DNA of 64,000 nt from Anaerovorax sp. IOR16 (GTDB lineage: Bacteria; Bacillota; Clostridia; Peptostreptococcales; Anaerovoracaceae), in the NCBI RefSeq assembly GCF_017168145.1, contig NZ_JADQTL010000012.1:124001-188000 (forward strand), read 5' to 3'. A model generated the notes under the pieces. That model saw nothing but the letters and a program-made list of their open reading frames with translations. It did no database searches and had not been told where the DNA came from. This document shows, in pieces, positions 25,150 to 33,547 of this stretch. The position numbers were made by a program, and so were the translations under genes. How positions within the stretch are numbered: position 1 is the first letter of the stretch; every line of letters starts with the position of its first letter.

Positions 25150-28100
25150 TTATTTTACTGGTTTTGGTAATCTTTCATCCATCATATTCATTAGATTGTC
25201 ACTATTCTTCATTTCTTCTACAAATGCTGCTTTTTCTACAGCTACTAAGGTCGGCTCTTCACAAGAAAGTACTCCGCCCAAAATCTCACCGATTTCCGCA
25301 TAGCGATAGCTTAGAAGTACATCATCCATTTCTCTGGAAATATCCACTTCATCATCAAATGGCATTTCTACTTCAAATACATGTGCAAGCTCTGCAGCTA
25401 GTTCCCAATTGTTAAATGAAATATCTTCATTTACAGTTTGATTTACTGCCTGAAGTCTTCTCTCTGTATTTGTAAAAGTACCATCTGCAGATGCAAATCC
25501 GGTTCCAGGAAGAATTACATCTGCCTTCTTACCAGTTTCTGTCATATGTGTATCAGAAACCATTAAGAATTCCAATCCAGACAAATCTGCATCCGGATCT
25601 TCACCAAATACAAGAAGTGCTTTTACTCCATCCATAGCTTCTTTTCCAGCACGAACACCCAAATCAATGAGTCCTTGGCTGTTATTCTTAGATTTCACCT
25701 GTAAGATACCATCTCTCGGCGATCCAATGTGCCCGGAAACAACTGCAATATCAGCAAGCAATGTAGCAGCTTCTACTGTTACAAGATTCTGCTGGAATAC
25801 AATCATTGCTTTCTTTGCATTCGCATATAAATCCGCTACAGCTTTCACGTCTTCAGTAATCTCTGCTTTTTCTACGGAAGCTTTTAATGCTTCGAAGCCA
25901 TCAATTCCGTTACCTTTACCCATTCCAATCAAAGCATTTGTAACGCCTTTCAGGAATGCTAAATCATTGTCGGTATATACAACTTTTGTTGCATAGTTAA
26001 AGAACTTATCTTGATTGTAGTCAGCTGGGTTTACAAGAATAACTTTTGCTCCATTTTCTGCAGCTTGCTTAATCTTCAACTCAATAACCGGGTTTTTCAT
26101 CGTGTCGAAACCGGTAACTAAAATAACGTCTGTTGACAACAATTCATCAATCGTATTAGGAGAAGCATCATAGCCAAGAACCTTAGCAATACCACTTTCT
26201 CTATGGTTAAAGCATAAAGTTTTTGCACCGATTGCCTGTGCAAATTTCTTAATAACATATGCTTCTTCGTTTGTATAACGATCGGAAATGGATACAGCTA
26301 CAGCCTGCTTGCCATACTTTGCACCTATAGATTGTGCTTTCTTTGCAGTCAACACCAATGCTTCATGGTAATCCGCTTCTTCAAAAGTACCGTTTTTCTT
26401 AATCATAGGATCAAGAAGCTTACCTTCAAGCTCTACACAATCGAAACCGAATTTACCCTTACCGCAAAGAAGTCCTTTATTTACAGCGCCTTCTTTATCC
26501 GGTACAGCCTTGATCAACATATCTCCATAAGTTTCGAGTTTCATGCTGCATCCAACCGAACAGAAGGAGCAGGTCGTTTCTGTTTCTTCCGTTGCAAGAG
26601 GTACGGATTTTGCAATGGAAAGCCTTTCTTGCAATGCACCAGTCGGACATACGCTGACACATTGTCCGCAGGAAATACATCCGGATTCGGTAAGCGGCAA
26701 TTCTAAGGAAGGTTTTACAACCGTATCAAATCCTCTGTGAACCAGACCTAACGCACCGATACCCATCACCTGGTCACAAACACGTACACAAAGTCCACAA
26801 AGAATACATTTATTTGGATCTCTTAAAATGAACGGATGATCATCTTCATATTCTACACGATTCACGTCTCCTGCAAAACGATCCGGTTTTACATCATATT
26901 GGTTTGCAAAATCAATCAGCTTACATTCGAAATAGTCATGACATCCACATTCCAAGCAACGAGAAGCATCTTCAATAGCCTGCTCCATATCATAGCCAAA
27001 GACAACCTCAGTAAAGTTATCCTTTCTTTCTTCCGGCTCAAGCTGTTCCATCTTTGGACGACACTGTCTTTCTCTGTCTTCAAATGTCTTTTCTGTAATG
27101 TCATCTCTTTCTACAGTATATAGCTTTTCGTATTTTACATCTTCGCCAGCTAAATAAGCATCAATCACATAACTGGATTTTTTTGCATCTGCAATGGACT
27201 CAATCGCAATGGAAATTTTGTCATTACCACAGTCTCCACCTGCAAATACACCTGGAATACTAGTCATAAAGGTATCTTTATCGTATACAATACCTTTCTT
27301 TCTAGTTAAATCAATACCATCAAATCCTTCAGGATTTACAGCTTGACCAATTGCAAGAATTACAGTATCAATATCCAATGTCTCTGTCTTTCCTTCAACC
27401 GGCTTTGGTGCTCTTCTGCCGCTGGCATCCGGTTCACCAAGTTCCATAACTTGAAGAACAATCTGTTTTGCATGACCATTTTCATCTTTGATTACTTCAA
27501 TTGGGTTAGTAAGATTTTTAAAGATAACGCCTTCTTCTTCACCCTCTTCAATTTCAATTTGGTCAGCAGGCATTTCATCCTTTGTTCTTCTATAAATATT
27601 ATAAACCTTCTTTGCTCCCAATCTTACAGCTGTTCTGCAAGCGTCCATAGCAGTATTTCCACCGCCGACAATGGCTACATTTTCACCAAGCTTAATTTCT
27701 TCATTACGAACAACTTTTCTTAAGAAATCAATACCTCCGATGACGCCTTCTGCATCTTCGCCCTTGCATCCAACACCAGTGGATATCCAAGCACCGATAC
27801 CAATACATACTGCATCAAAATCCTGACGAATGGTTTCAAATGGAATATCTACACCAATCTTTGTATTTGGTCTTAATTCAACACCCATTCTTTCAATTAG
27901 GTAAATTTCTTCATCTAAAATTTCCTTTGGAAGACGATATTCTGGAATACCATAACGCAACATACCGCCAAGCTTAGGCATTGCTTCGAAAATAGTAACC
28001 TCATGTCCCATTCTTCTTAAGAAATAAGCAATGGAAAGTCCATAAGGTCCACCACCGATAACGGCAACACTCTTTCCTGTCGGAGCAGGAATTTCCGGTA

Positions 28101-28653
28101 AGAATGGATCTTCACCAAACATATCCGTATCTGCTGCAAAACGCTTTAACCATGCAATGGAAATCGGTTCATCGATTAGTTTTCTACGGCAATGATCCTC
28201 ACAAGGATGAGGACATACTCTGCCAATTGCGCCAGGTAGAGGAATTTTATCTTTAATTAATTCAATTGCTTCTTCAAACTGTCCGTTTGCAATTAATCCT
28301 ACATATCCCTGACAATCTGTCTGAGCCGGACAAGCCAATACACAAGGTGGTCTGCAATCACCAATATGATTGGATAATAACAATTCTAAGTTTGTTTTTC
28401 TGGATTCAATGACTCTATCTGTACCTGTTTTTACTACCATGTTTGGTGCAATGGTTGTAGCACAAGCCTTACATAATTTAGGGTTTCCTTCCACTTCTAC
28501 CATGCAAAGACCGCAAGATCCGTATATTTCAGTTCTTTCGTCAAAGCAAAGAGTAGGAATGAAGATATCGTTTTCTTTAGCGACATCCAAGATGGTTTGA
28601 CCTGTAACGCCCAAAACCTCTTTTCCATCGATGTTTAATCTAAATTTATTCAA
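25150..28653 (-). CDS. NuoG/GltD/MopB fusion: iron-sulfur flavoprotein subunit of a soluble NADH oxidoreductase
   Basis: About 1167 residues with modules in order: an N-terminal [2Fe-2S] domain (CFDERTEIYGSCGLCMVEVEG); a Cys-rich segment with HIGDCRPPC and CPHPCEDHC; a GltD/NfnB-like FAD-NAD(P)H module (VIGGGPYGLSIAYFLRR, then VAIVGGGNTAMDACRTA and FAGGDCGNDK); a two-cluster ferredoxin (CILCGLCVRVCD and CISCGQCVSVCPTGA); and from about residue 690 a MopB-like domain opening with CSFCSVGC. The last lacks a recognisable catalytic Cys/Sec-His and the C-terminal cofactor-binding part of formate dehydrogenases, so it looks NuoG-like. TTG 28653 is favoured as start because AGAGAGGTGA lies just upstream; GTG 28662 is the alternative. 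It should pair with the NuoF and NuoE subunits upstream. Confidence 0.85.
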   Translation of the reverse strand: MNKFRLNIDGKEVLGVTGQTILDVAKENDIFIPTLCFDERTEIYGSCGLCMVEVEGNPKLCKACATTIAPNMVVKTGTDRVIESRKTNLELLLSNHIGDCRPPCVLACPAQTDCQGYVGLIANGQFEEAIELIKDKIPLPGAIGRVCPHPCEDHCRRKLIDEPISIAWLKRFAADTDMFGEDPFLPEIPAPTGKSVAVIGGGPYGLSIAYFLRRMGHEVTIFEAMPKLGGMLRYGIPEYRLPKEILDEEIYLIERMGVELRPNTKIGVDIPFETIRQDFDAVCIGIGAWISTGVGCKGEDAEGVIGGIDFLRKVVRNEEIKLGENVAIVGGGNTAMDACRTAVRLGAKKVYNIYRRTKDEMPADQIEIEEGEEEGVIFKNLTNPIEVIKDENGHAKQIVLQVMELGEPDASGRRAPKPVEGKTETLDIDTVILAIGQAVNPEGFDGIDLTRKKGIVYDKDTFMTSIPGVFAGGDCGNDKISIAIESIADAKKSSYVIDAYLAGEDVKYEKLYTVERDDITEKTFEDRERQCRPKMEQLEPEERKDNFTEVVFGYDMEQAIEDASRCLECGCHDYFECKLIDFANQYDVKPDRFAGDVNRVEYEDDHPFILRDPNKCILCGLCVRVCDQVMGIGALGLVHRGFDTVVKPSLELPLTESGCISCGQCVSVCPTGALQERLSIAKSVPLATEETETTCSFCSVGCSMKLETYGDMLIKAVPDKEGAVNKGLLCGKGKFGFDCVELEGKLLDPMIKKNGTFEEADYHEALVLTAKKAQSIGAKYGKQAVAVSISDRYTNEEAYVIKKFAQAIGAKTLCFNHRESGIAKVLGYDASPNTIDELLSTDVILVTGFDTMKNPVIELKIKQAAENGAKVILVNPADYNQDKFFNYATKVVYTDNDLAFLKGVTNALIGMGKGNGIDGFEALKASVEKAEITEDVKAVADLYANAKKAMIVFQQNLVTVEAATLLADIAVVSGHIGSPRDGILQVKSKNNSQGLIDLGVRAGKEAMDGVKALLVFGEDPDADLSGLEFLMVSDTHMTETGKKADVILPGTGFASADGTFTNTERRLQAVNQTVNEDISFNNWELAAELAHVFEVEMPFDDEVDISREMDDVLLSYRYAEIGEILGGVLSCEEPTLVAVEKAAFVEEMKNSDNLMNMMDERLPKPVK

Positions 28654-28670
28654 AAGTCTCACCTCTCTTT

Positions 28671-30425
28671 TTATTCTTTAACGACTGCACCGAAGTTACA
28701 GCTTTCTTCACACTTACCGCACTTGATACATTTTTCCTGATCAATTACGTGCTTATTTTTAACGGTTCCTGTAATTGCACCAACTGGACATTTCTTGGCA
28801 CAAAGCGTACAGCCCTTACATGCATCTGTAATTTCAAAATGAAGTAATGGCTTACAGGATTTTGCAGTACATTTATGGTTATAAATATGATCTTCATATT
28901 CATTTCTAAAATATTTAATCGTTGTTAATACCGGATTTGGAGCCGTCTGACCCAAGCCACACATAGAACCATCCTTAATTTTTGCTGCAAGTTCTTGTAA
29001 AAGCTCAATGTCACCATCTTTGCCTTTACCCTGAGTGATTCTTTCAAGGATTTCCAACATTCTCTTTGTACCAACACGACAATAATTACACTTACCACAA
29101 GATTCTTTTCTTGTAAAGTCTAAGAAATATCTTGCCATGTCTACCATACAAGTGTTCTCGTCCATTACAATCATACCACCGGAACCAACAATCGCACCGG
29201 TCTTATTGATGTCTTCATAGGTTACCGGAGTGTCAATCAATTCCGCAGGAATACATCCACCGGAAGGTCCACCCATCTGAACTGCTTTAAATGCTTTATC
29301 CTGCTTGATACCGCCACCAATGCCGTATATTACATCCTTTAGAGGAAGGCCCATTGGAACTTCAACCAATCCGCCCTTTTTAATCTTTCCTGCTAAAGCA
29401 AATACTTTTGTACCTTTACTTTGCTGTGTACCCATTGCAGCAAAAGCTTCTCCGCCATTTGCTAAAATCCAAGGCACATTCGCAAAGGTTTCTACGTTGT
29501 TAATGTTTGTTGGTTTCTGCCAATATCCCTTTACTGCCGGGAACGGTGGCTTAAGACGAGGCATGCCTCTTTCGCCTTCTAAGGATGCAATCAATGCAGT
29601 TTCTTCACCGCATACGAATGCTCCAGCACCGGCTTTAATACGAAGGTCAAAATTATAGTTTGTGCCAAATAAATTCTTTCCTAAGAATCCTTTTTCTCTG
29701 GCCTGCTTCATTGCAAGTTCAAGTCTCGCAATTGCCAAAGGATATTCTGCACGAACGTAGATGATACCTTCCGTTGCACCCATAGCAAAACCGCCAATGG
29801 TCATACCTTCAATCAAAGAATGAGGGTCACCCTCTAAAACGCTTCGATCCATAAATGCACCAGGATCTCCTTCGTCAGCGTTACATACCATGTATTTATC
29901 GCTTGCCATGTTTTGCTTTGCAGCATTCCACTTAAACCAAGTCGGGAATCCTGCACCACCACGGCCTCGCAGTCCGGAAACCTTAATTTCCTCAATAACT
30001 TCATCCTGAGTCATTGAAGTTACTACTTTTTTAACCGCTTCATAACCGCCTACTGCGATGTATTCTTCAATATGCTCCGGATTGATAACACCTGCATTTC
30101 TTAATACAACTCTTTTTTGTTGAGAAAGGAAAGTCTCATCCATATCAACAATAGCAAATTCTTTTACCGGCTCTCCTCCGATTAAGTGTTTTTCTACAAT
30201 CTCTGCAACCTTATCCGGCTGCACCTTTACATATCGAGTCTGTAAATTTCCATTATCATCATAAATATCAACAATTGGTTCCAAATAACAAGTTCCGATG
30301 CATCCGGTCTTATCAATGGTCACATTTGTAAGCCCCTTTTCAGCAACAAGCTTTTCGAACTCGTTAGAGGTCTTTTTTGCGCCAGTTGCGATACCGCAGC
30401 TGCCCTGTCCGATTATCACTTTCAT
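28671..30425 (-). CDS. NuoF/HydB-like NADH-binding flavoprotein subunit
   Basis: A 584-residue subunit. In order: a thioredoxin-fold [2Fe-2S] domain at residues 1-100 (Cys in GQGSCGIATGA and TGCIGTCYLEP), the FMN/NADH domain (GLRGRGGAGFPTWFKWN, ADEGDPGAFMDR, GEETALIASLEG), the [4Fe-4S] motif SCGKCNYCRVG, and a C-terminal two-cluster ferredoxin (CKGCTLCAKKCPVGA and CIKCGKCEESCNFGA). This is the layout of HydB in electron-bifurcating hydrogenases and of related soluble NADH dehydrogenases. AGGAGG precedes the ATG; it follows the NuoE gene by 11 bp and precedes the fusion subunit by 17 bp. Confidence 0.92.
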   Translation of the reverse strand: MKVIIGQGSCGIATGAKKTSNEFEKLVAEKGLTNVTIDKTGCIGTCYLEPIVDIYDDNGNLQTRYVKVQPDKVAEIVEKHLIGGEPVKEFAIVDMDETFLSQQKRVVLRNAGVINPEHIEEYIAVGGYEAVKKVVTSMTQDEVIEEIKVSGLRGRGGAGFPTWFKWNAAKQNMASDKYMVCNADEGDPGAFMDRSVLEGDPHSLIEGMTIGGFAMGATEGIIYVRAEYPLAIARLELAMKQAREKGFLGKNLFGTNYNFDLRIKAGAGAFVCGEETALIASLEGERGMPRLKPPFPAVKGYWQKPTNINNVETFANVPWILANGGEAFAAMGTQQSKGTKVFALAGKIKKGGLVEVPMGLPLKDVIYGIGGGIKQDKAFKAVQMGGPSGGCIPAELIDTPVTYEDINKTGAIVGSGGMIVMDENTCMVDMARYFLDFTRKESCGKCNYCRVGTKRMLEILERITQGKGKDGDIELLQELAAKIKDGSMCGLGQTAPNPVLTTIKYFRNEYEDHIYNHKCTAKSCKPLLHFEITDACKGCTLCAKKCPVGAITGTVKNKHVIDQEKCIKCGKCEESCNFGAVVKE

Positions 30426-30436
30426 TTTGTTACCTC

Positions 30437-30958
30437 CTACGCTTCCTTGCTTTTGTAATCGTCTAAGATTGCCTTAACCTTATCCTTGGTTAGTTCGCCA
30501 AAAGTCTCTTCGCCGTCCACTGTCTTAATCATCATTACCGGTGCCAAACTGCAGCATCCTAAGCAAGCTACATTATTTAATGTAAATAGCCCATCTTCTG
30601 TTGTTTCGCCGTCGTTGATGTTTAAGTGCTCATTAATCGCTTCTTCGATCAAATCAGCACCATTTACGTGGCAAGCTGTTCCTTTGCACAACATGATTAA
30701 ATACTTTCCGATTGGTTTCAAACGAAATTGTGCATAGAAAGTGGCAACGCCGTAAATCTTTGCAGGCTTGATTCCTGTGCATTCGGAAATGTAATTAATA
30801 GCATCCATGGAAAGATATCCATAAATGTCCTGTGCTTTTTGTAAAATGGTAATCAAGCTCCCCGGTACCTTCGCATACTTTTCTAGTACAGGAGCTAATT
30901 CAGAGAAGTCCGCAGCTACATTACCGCCGCATTGACATCCATTTTTTTTACAAGTCAT
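30437..30958 (-). CDS. NuoE/HydC-like [2Fe-2S] subunit
   Basis: A 173-residue thioredoxin-fold ferredoxin of the NuoE/HydC family. The four cluster cysteines are in CKGTACHVNG and CLGCCSLAPVM. The N-terminus has extra cysteines (CKKNGCQCGG). GGAGAG precedes the ATG. It is the first gene of the three-gene operon and should bind the NuoF subunit. Confidence 0.92.
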   Translation of the reverse strand: MTCKKNGCQCGGNVAADFSELAPVLEKYAKVPGSLITILQKAQDIYGYLSMDAINYISECTGIKPAKIYGVATFYAQFRLKPIGKYLIMLCKGTACHVNGADLIEEAINEHLNINDGETTEDGLFTLNNVACLGCCSLAPVMMIKTVDGEETFGELTKDKVKAILDDYKSKEA

Positions 30959-31033
30959 AGTCTCTCCTCCTAAATTCTAAAAAATCGCTTTCATTTTTCT
31001 CTAATTACTGTCCGTTACTCACAATATAGAGAA

Positions 31034-31100
31034 TTGTTTAACTTAACCTGTGGTCAGGTAGTTTCACTTTTTTATAAGGCATACGATGCTAGTATACCAA
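31034..31100 (-). promoter_or_regulatory. probable promoter region of the NADH oxidoreductase operon
   Basis: TTGGTA (31095-31100) and TTATAA (31072-31077) are 17 bp apart on the minus strand. Downstream, TTGTTTAACTTAACC on the plus strand (31034-31048) resembles half of a Rex site (TTGTTAA-N4-TTAACAA), which would fit NADH control; the second half is poor. Confidence 0.4.
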
Positions 31101-31117
31101 AAAGAATATTGGAATAC

Positions 31118-31146
31118 AAGGAAGGCAAATCGTTTTTGCCTTCCTT
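31118..31146. terminator. hairpin after the EamA transporter gene
   Basis: AAGGAAGGCAAA (31118-31129) pairs with TTTGCCTTCCTT (31135-31146). The T-run is on the plus-strand side; on the minus strand, the direction of the genes, it is weak. Confidence 0.55.
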
Positions 31147-31204
31147 TTTTTCGATATTTTGCTAATAAAGAGCAAATATTTAGATAAATTGTCGAACTAT
31201 CTGT

Positions 31205-32098
31205 TCACACTTCTTCTAGTTCTTGTTTTTTACCAAATAGTTTGTTAAAATCAATCTCCATAACAAATAAGCTGCAAACCATTAAAACTGCGCCAAAATA
31301 AGCTTGCGGCATTAATACTTCTCCCGCAAAGAAATAAGCAACCACTCCGGCAAAAACAGGTTCCAAAGAAAAGATAACACCAACATGGGATGCACTTGTA
31401 TACTGTTGCGCCATAGCTTGCACAATAAATGCCATTCCCGTACAAAAAATGGAAAGGATAAATACCGAAAGAATTATTTTGGGACTGCTTGGAATCACTG
31501 GTTGTTCCAGTGCAAGGCTTAAGATCAGCATAAAAATTCCTGTAAATGCCAATTGATAAACTCCTAGATGAAATGCATCAACTTCTTCTTTCTTTACTGC
31601 TTGTTCCGTAATTAAAAGATCTATGGCATAGGCTACAGCAGAAAGAAGAGCAAAAATGTCACCCAACTTAGGCTTCAACGTTTCTGTCAAAGTAAGAAGT
31701 GCAATTCCTACAACTGCCATAAAAACTACCAATATTAATTTTTTACTTGCTTTTTGATGTAAAAATAAAAAACCAAATAATGGTGTAAGCACAACCGTCA
31801 ATGCACATATAAATCCGGCATTGGAAAGGCTTGTATACACAACGGCAAAAGTTGCACCAATATAAACAAATACCAAAATAAATCCCAATATCGCACTATA
31901 TTTTAAAGTGGTTTTATTCACATTTTTAATTTTCTTAAACGCAAATATTACAACTATAAAAAAAGCAAATAAAAAGCGATATGCATTTAATGTAAACGGT
32001 TCCATAGCAACCAAGCTAATATCTATAAGCAAATAAGAAATCCCCCAGAAAAGGGTAACTAAAACTAGCATACCATCTGCTTTTAATTGTTGTGTCAT
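31205..32098 (-). CDS. EamA/DMT-family transporter
   Basis: A 297-residue membrane protein with about ten hydrophobic helices in two EamA repeats (first starting VLVTLFWGISYLLIDISL, second around GDIFALLSAVAYAIDLLITEQAV). Such proteins export or import metabolites such as amino acids; the substrate is unknown. The start is placed at ATG 32098 with AGGAGGG 6 nt upstream rather than the in-frame ATG at 32149. Confidence 0.88.
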   Translation of the reverse strand: MTQQLKADGMLVLVTLFWGISYLLIDISLVAMEPFTLNAYRFLFAFFIVVIFAFKKIKNVNKTTLKYSAILGFILVFVYIGATFAVVYTSLSNAGFICALTVVLTPLFGFLFLHQKASKKLILVVFMAVVGIALLTLTETLKPKLGDIFALLSAVAYAIDLLITEQAVKKEEVDAFHLGVYQLAFTGIFMLILSLALEQPVIPSSPKIILSVFILSIFCTGMAFIVQAMAQQYTSASHVGVIFSLEPVFAGVVAYFFAGEVLMPQAYFGAVLMVCSLFVMEIDFNKLFGKKQELEEV

Positions 32099-32201
32099 TT
32101 TTTCCCTCCTATGTAATACTTTAATTAAATTATAATGCATCAAATGCATTCAAAGTATTTTTTTATAATAAATTACTACTATTTATTCATTACTAATTAC
32201 T

Positions 32202-32378
32202 CTAGGAAAATAATAATGTTGTAACAATAATTGCACTACAAACCATAAGTGCAAATGCCCAGTTATCTGTTTTCTCTTTATCACGAACCGCCTTAAGTAA
32301 TCCTGTTAAGACTGCCGGAGCGATAAACGCACATATCGGTGTTGCTAGCCCCATAAAAATACTCATCTTTTCTCCCAT
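32202..32378 (-). CDS. small membrane protein of unknown function (58 aa)
   Basis: MGEKMSIFMGLATPICAFIA begins a first hydrophobic helix; after a charged loop (KAVRDKEKTDN) a second helix follows (WAFALMVCSAIIVTTLLF). GGGAGGAG lies just before ATG 32378, which is preferred over an upstream in-frame start at 32417. No function is recognised. Confidence 0.65.
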   Translation of the reverse strand: MGEKMSIFMGLATPICAFIAPAVLTGLLKAVRDKEKTDNWAFALMVCSAIIVTTLLFS

Positions 32379-32479
32379 TTTACTCCTCCCTATAGCTCTT
32401 ACCTTAGAATCTTTCATTCACAATTGAACAGAGCCTACAACAATAATTTCTTCTCTTTTTTATATTTTAATTTTATAAT

Positions 32480-33535
32480 TTAAGTTTCTGCAATCAGCAA
32501 CTCTAATGCTAAGGTTTGATCTAAAATTCCGGATTTTATATTATTATCTACTTCATAAGCTCGTTTCAGCATAGTTCGTAAATGATCAATTGTATAACGA
32601 TCTGCGAACTGCAACGCTTTTTTCACTCGAAATTCATGAGCCCCAAGCTCCTTTACCATTGCAGACAACATCAAACCATCTTTTTGCATTTCCTTCACAC
32701 AAAACATTAACTCAAATTGAGAACAGATCAAAGCAAGAATTTTATATGTGTTCTCACCGGACTGTAAAATATTATGCAATAAAAGAAAGCCTTGTTGTTT
32801 ATCCCCTTTACTTAAAGCATCCATCATAGCAAAAACATTGGTATCAATATTAGCAGAAGCCGTCCCTTTAAAATCCTCCAAAGTCAATTCCGGATTTTGA
32901 CTATGAAATAGTGCTTTTTTAATATCGTTTTCTAAACAATATAAGGTATAATCACTTTCTTTATCATAATAGCCGGTGTAAGCAATAAATTGAGAAATCA
33001 CTCCTGGCTTTGCAATGCGTTCTGCACTTTTCAGACGCTTATTAATAAACGCAGTCAGCTGTTTTTCATCCAGCTGACTAAACTCATAGGCTTCTCCAGT
33101 CTGAGCTACACTTTTATAAAGCTTTCTTCTCTTGTCCGCTGAATCAGCTGAAAAAATCAACATTGTCGTTTCCGGTAAATCTTTTATATATTCAATGAGT
33201 TTCTTTTCTTCCTCATCACCAAACCCTTTTCTCTTTATACCGGAAAGAGGTGCAAAGTCCTTGATAATAACAAGTTTCTTCTCGGAAAAGAGGGGTAGGG
33301 TTTCACAAGTGTTAATGATGTCTTTCACGCTAACTAACGTACCGTCAAATTGAGAAATATCCAATTCTTTACAAGCAGGATTAATGTATTTGTCTATTAG
33401 CACTTCCAAGGCCCAATTAACAAGATAACTTTCTCTGCCATAAAAAAACAGCACCTGTTTCAGTTTGCCATCTTTCATTTCATTCTGTATTTTTTGATAA
33501 GCATGAATCGTTGCTTGTTTTCGTTGATAAGCCAT
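32480..33535 (-). CDS. holA: DNA polymerase III delta subunit
   Basis: A 351-residue clamp-loader delta subunit, which opens the sliding clamp during replication. Typical segments are VLFFYGRESYLVNWALEVL, NTCETLPLFSEKKLVIIKDF and the C-terminal collar region AMMDALSKGDKQQGFLLL. AAGGAG precedes the ATG. It lies 12 bp after comEC, a frequent Firmicutes pairing. Confidence 0.92.
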   Translation of the reverse strand: MAYQRKQATIHAYQKIQNEMKDGKLKQVLFFYGRESYLVNWALEVLIDKYINPACKELDISQFDGTLVSVKDIINTCETLPLFSEKKLVIIKDFAPLSGIKRKGFGDEEEKKLIEYIKDLPETTMLIFSADSADKRRKLYKSVAQTGEAYEFSQLDEKQLTAFINKRLKSAERIAKPGVISQFIAYTGYYDKESDYTLYCLENDIKKALFHSQNPELTLEDFKGTASANIDTNVFAMMDALSKGDKQQGFLLLHNILQSGENTYKILALICSQFELMFCVKEMQKDGLMLSAMVKELGAHEFRVKKALQFADRYTIDHLRTMLKRAYEVDNNIKSGILDQTLALELLIAET

Positions 33536-33547
33536 AAATCTCCTTTA

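Noticed and set aside
26400-26600. Formate dehydrogenase alpha subunit with selenocysteine
   Set aside because: No in-frame TGA and no catalytic Cys/Sec-His motif were seen in the MopB domain, which is also too short.
26332-26706. Plus-strand open frame of 124 codons within the oxidoreductase gene
   Set aside because: It is a shadow of the well-supported minus-strand gene and has no protein features of its own.
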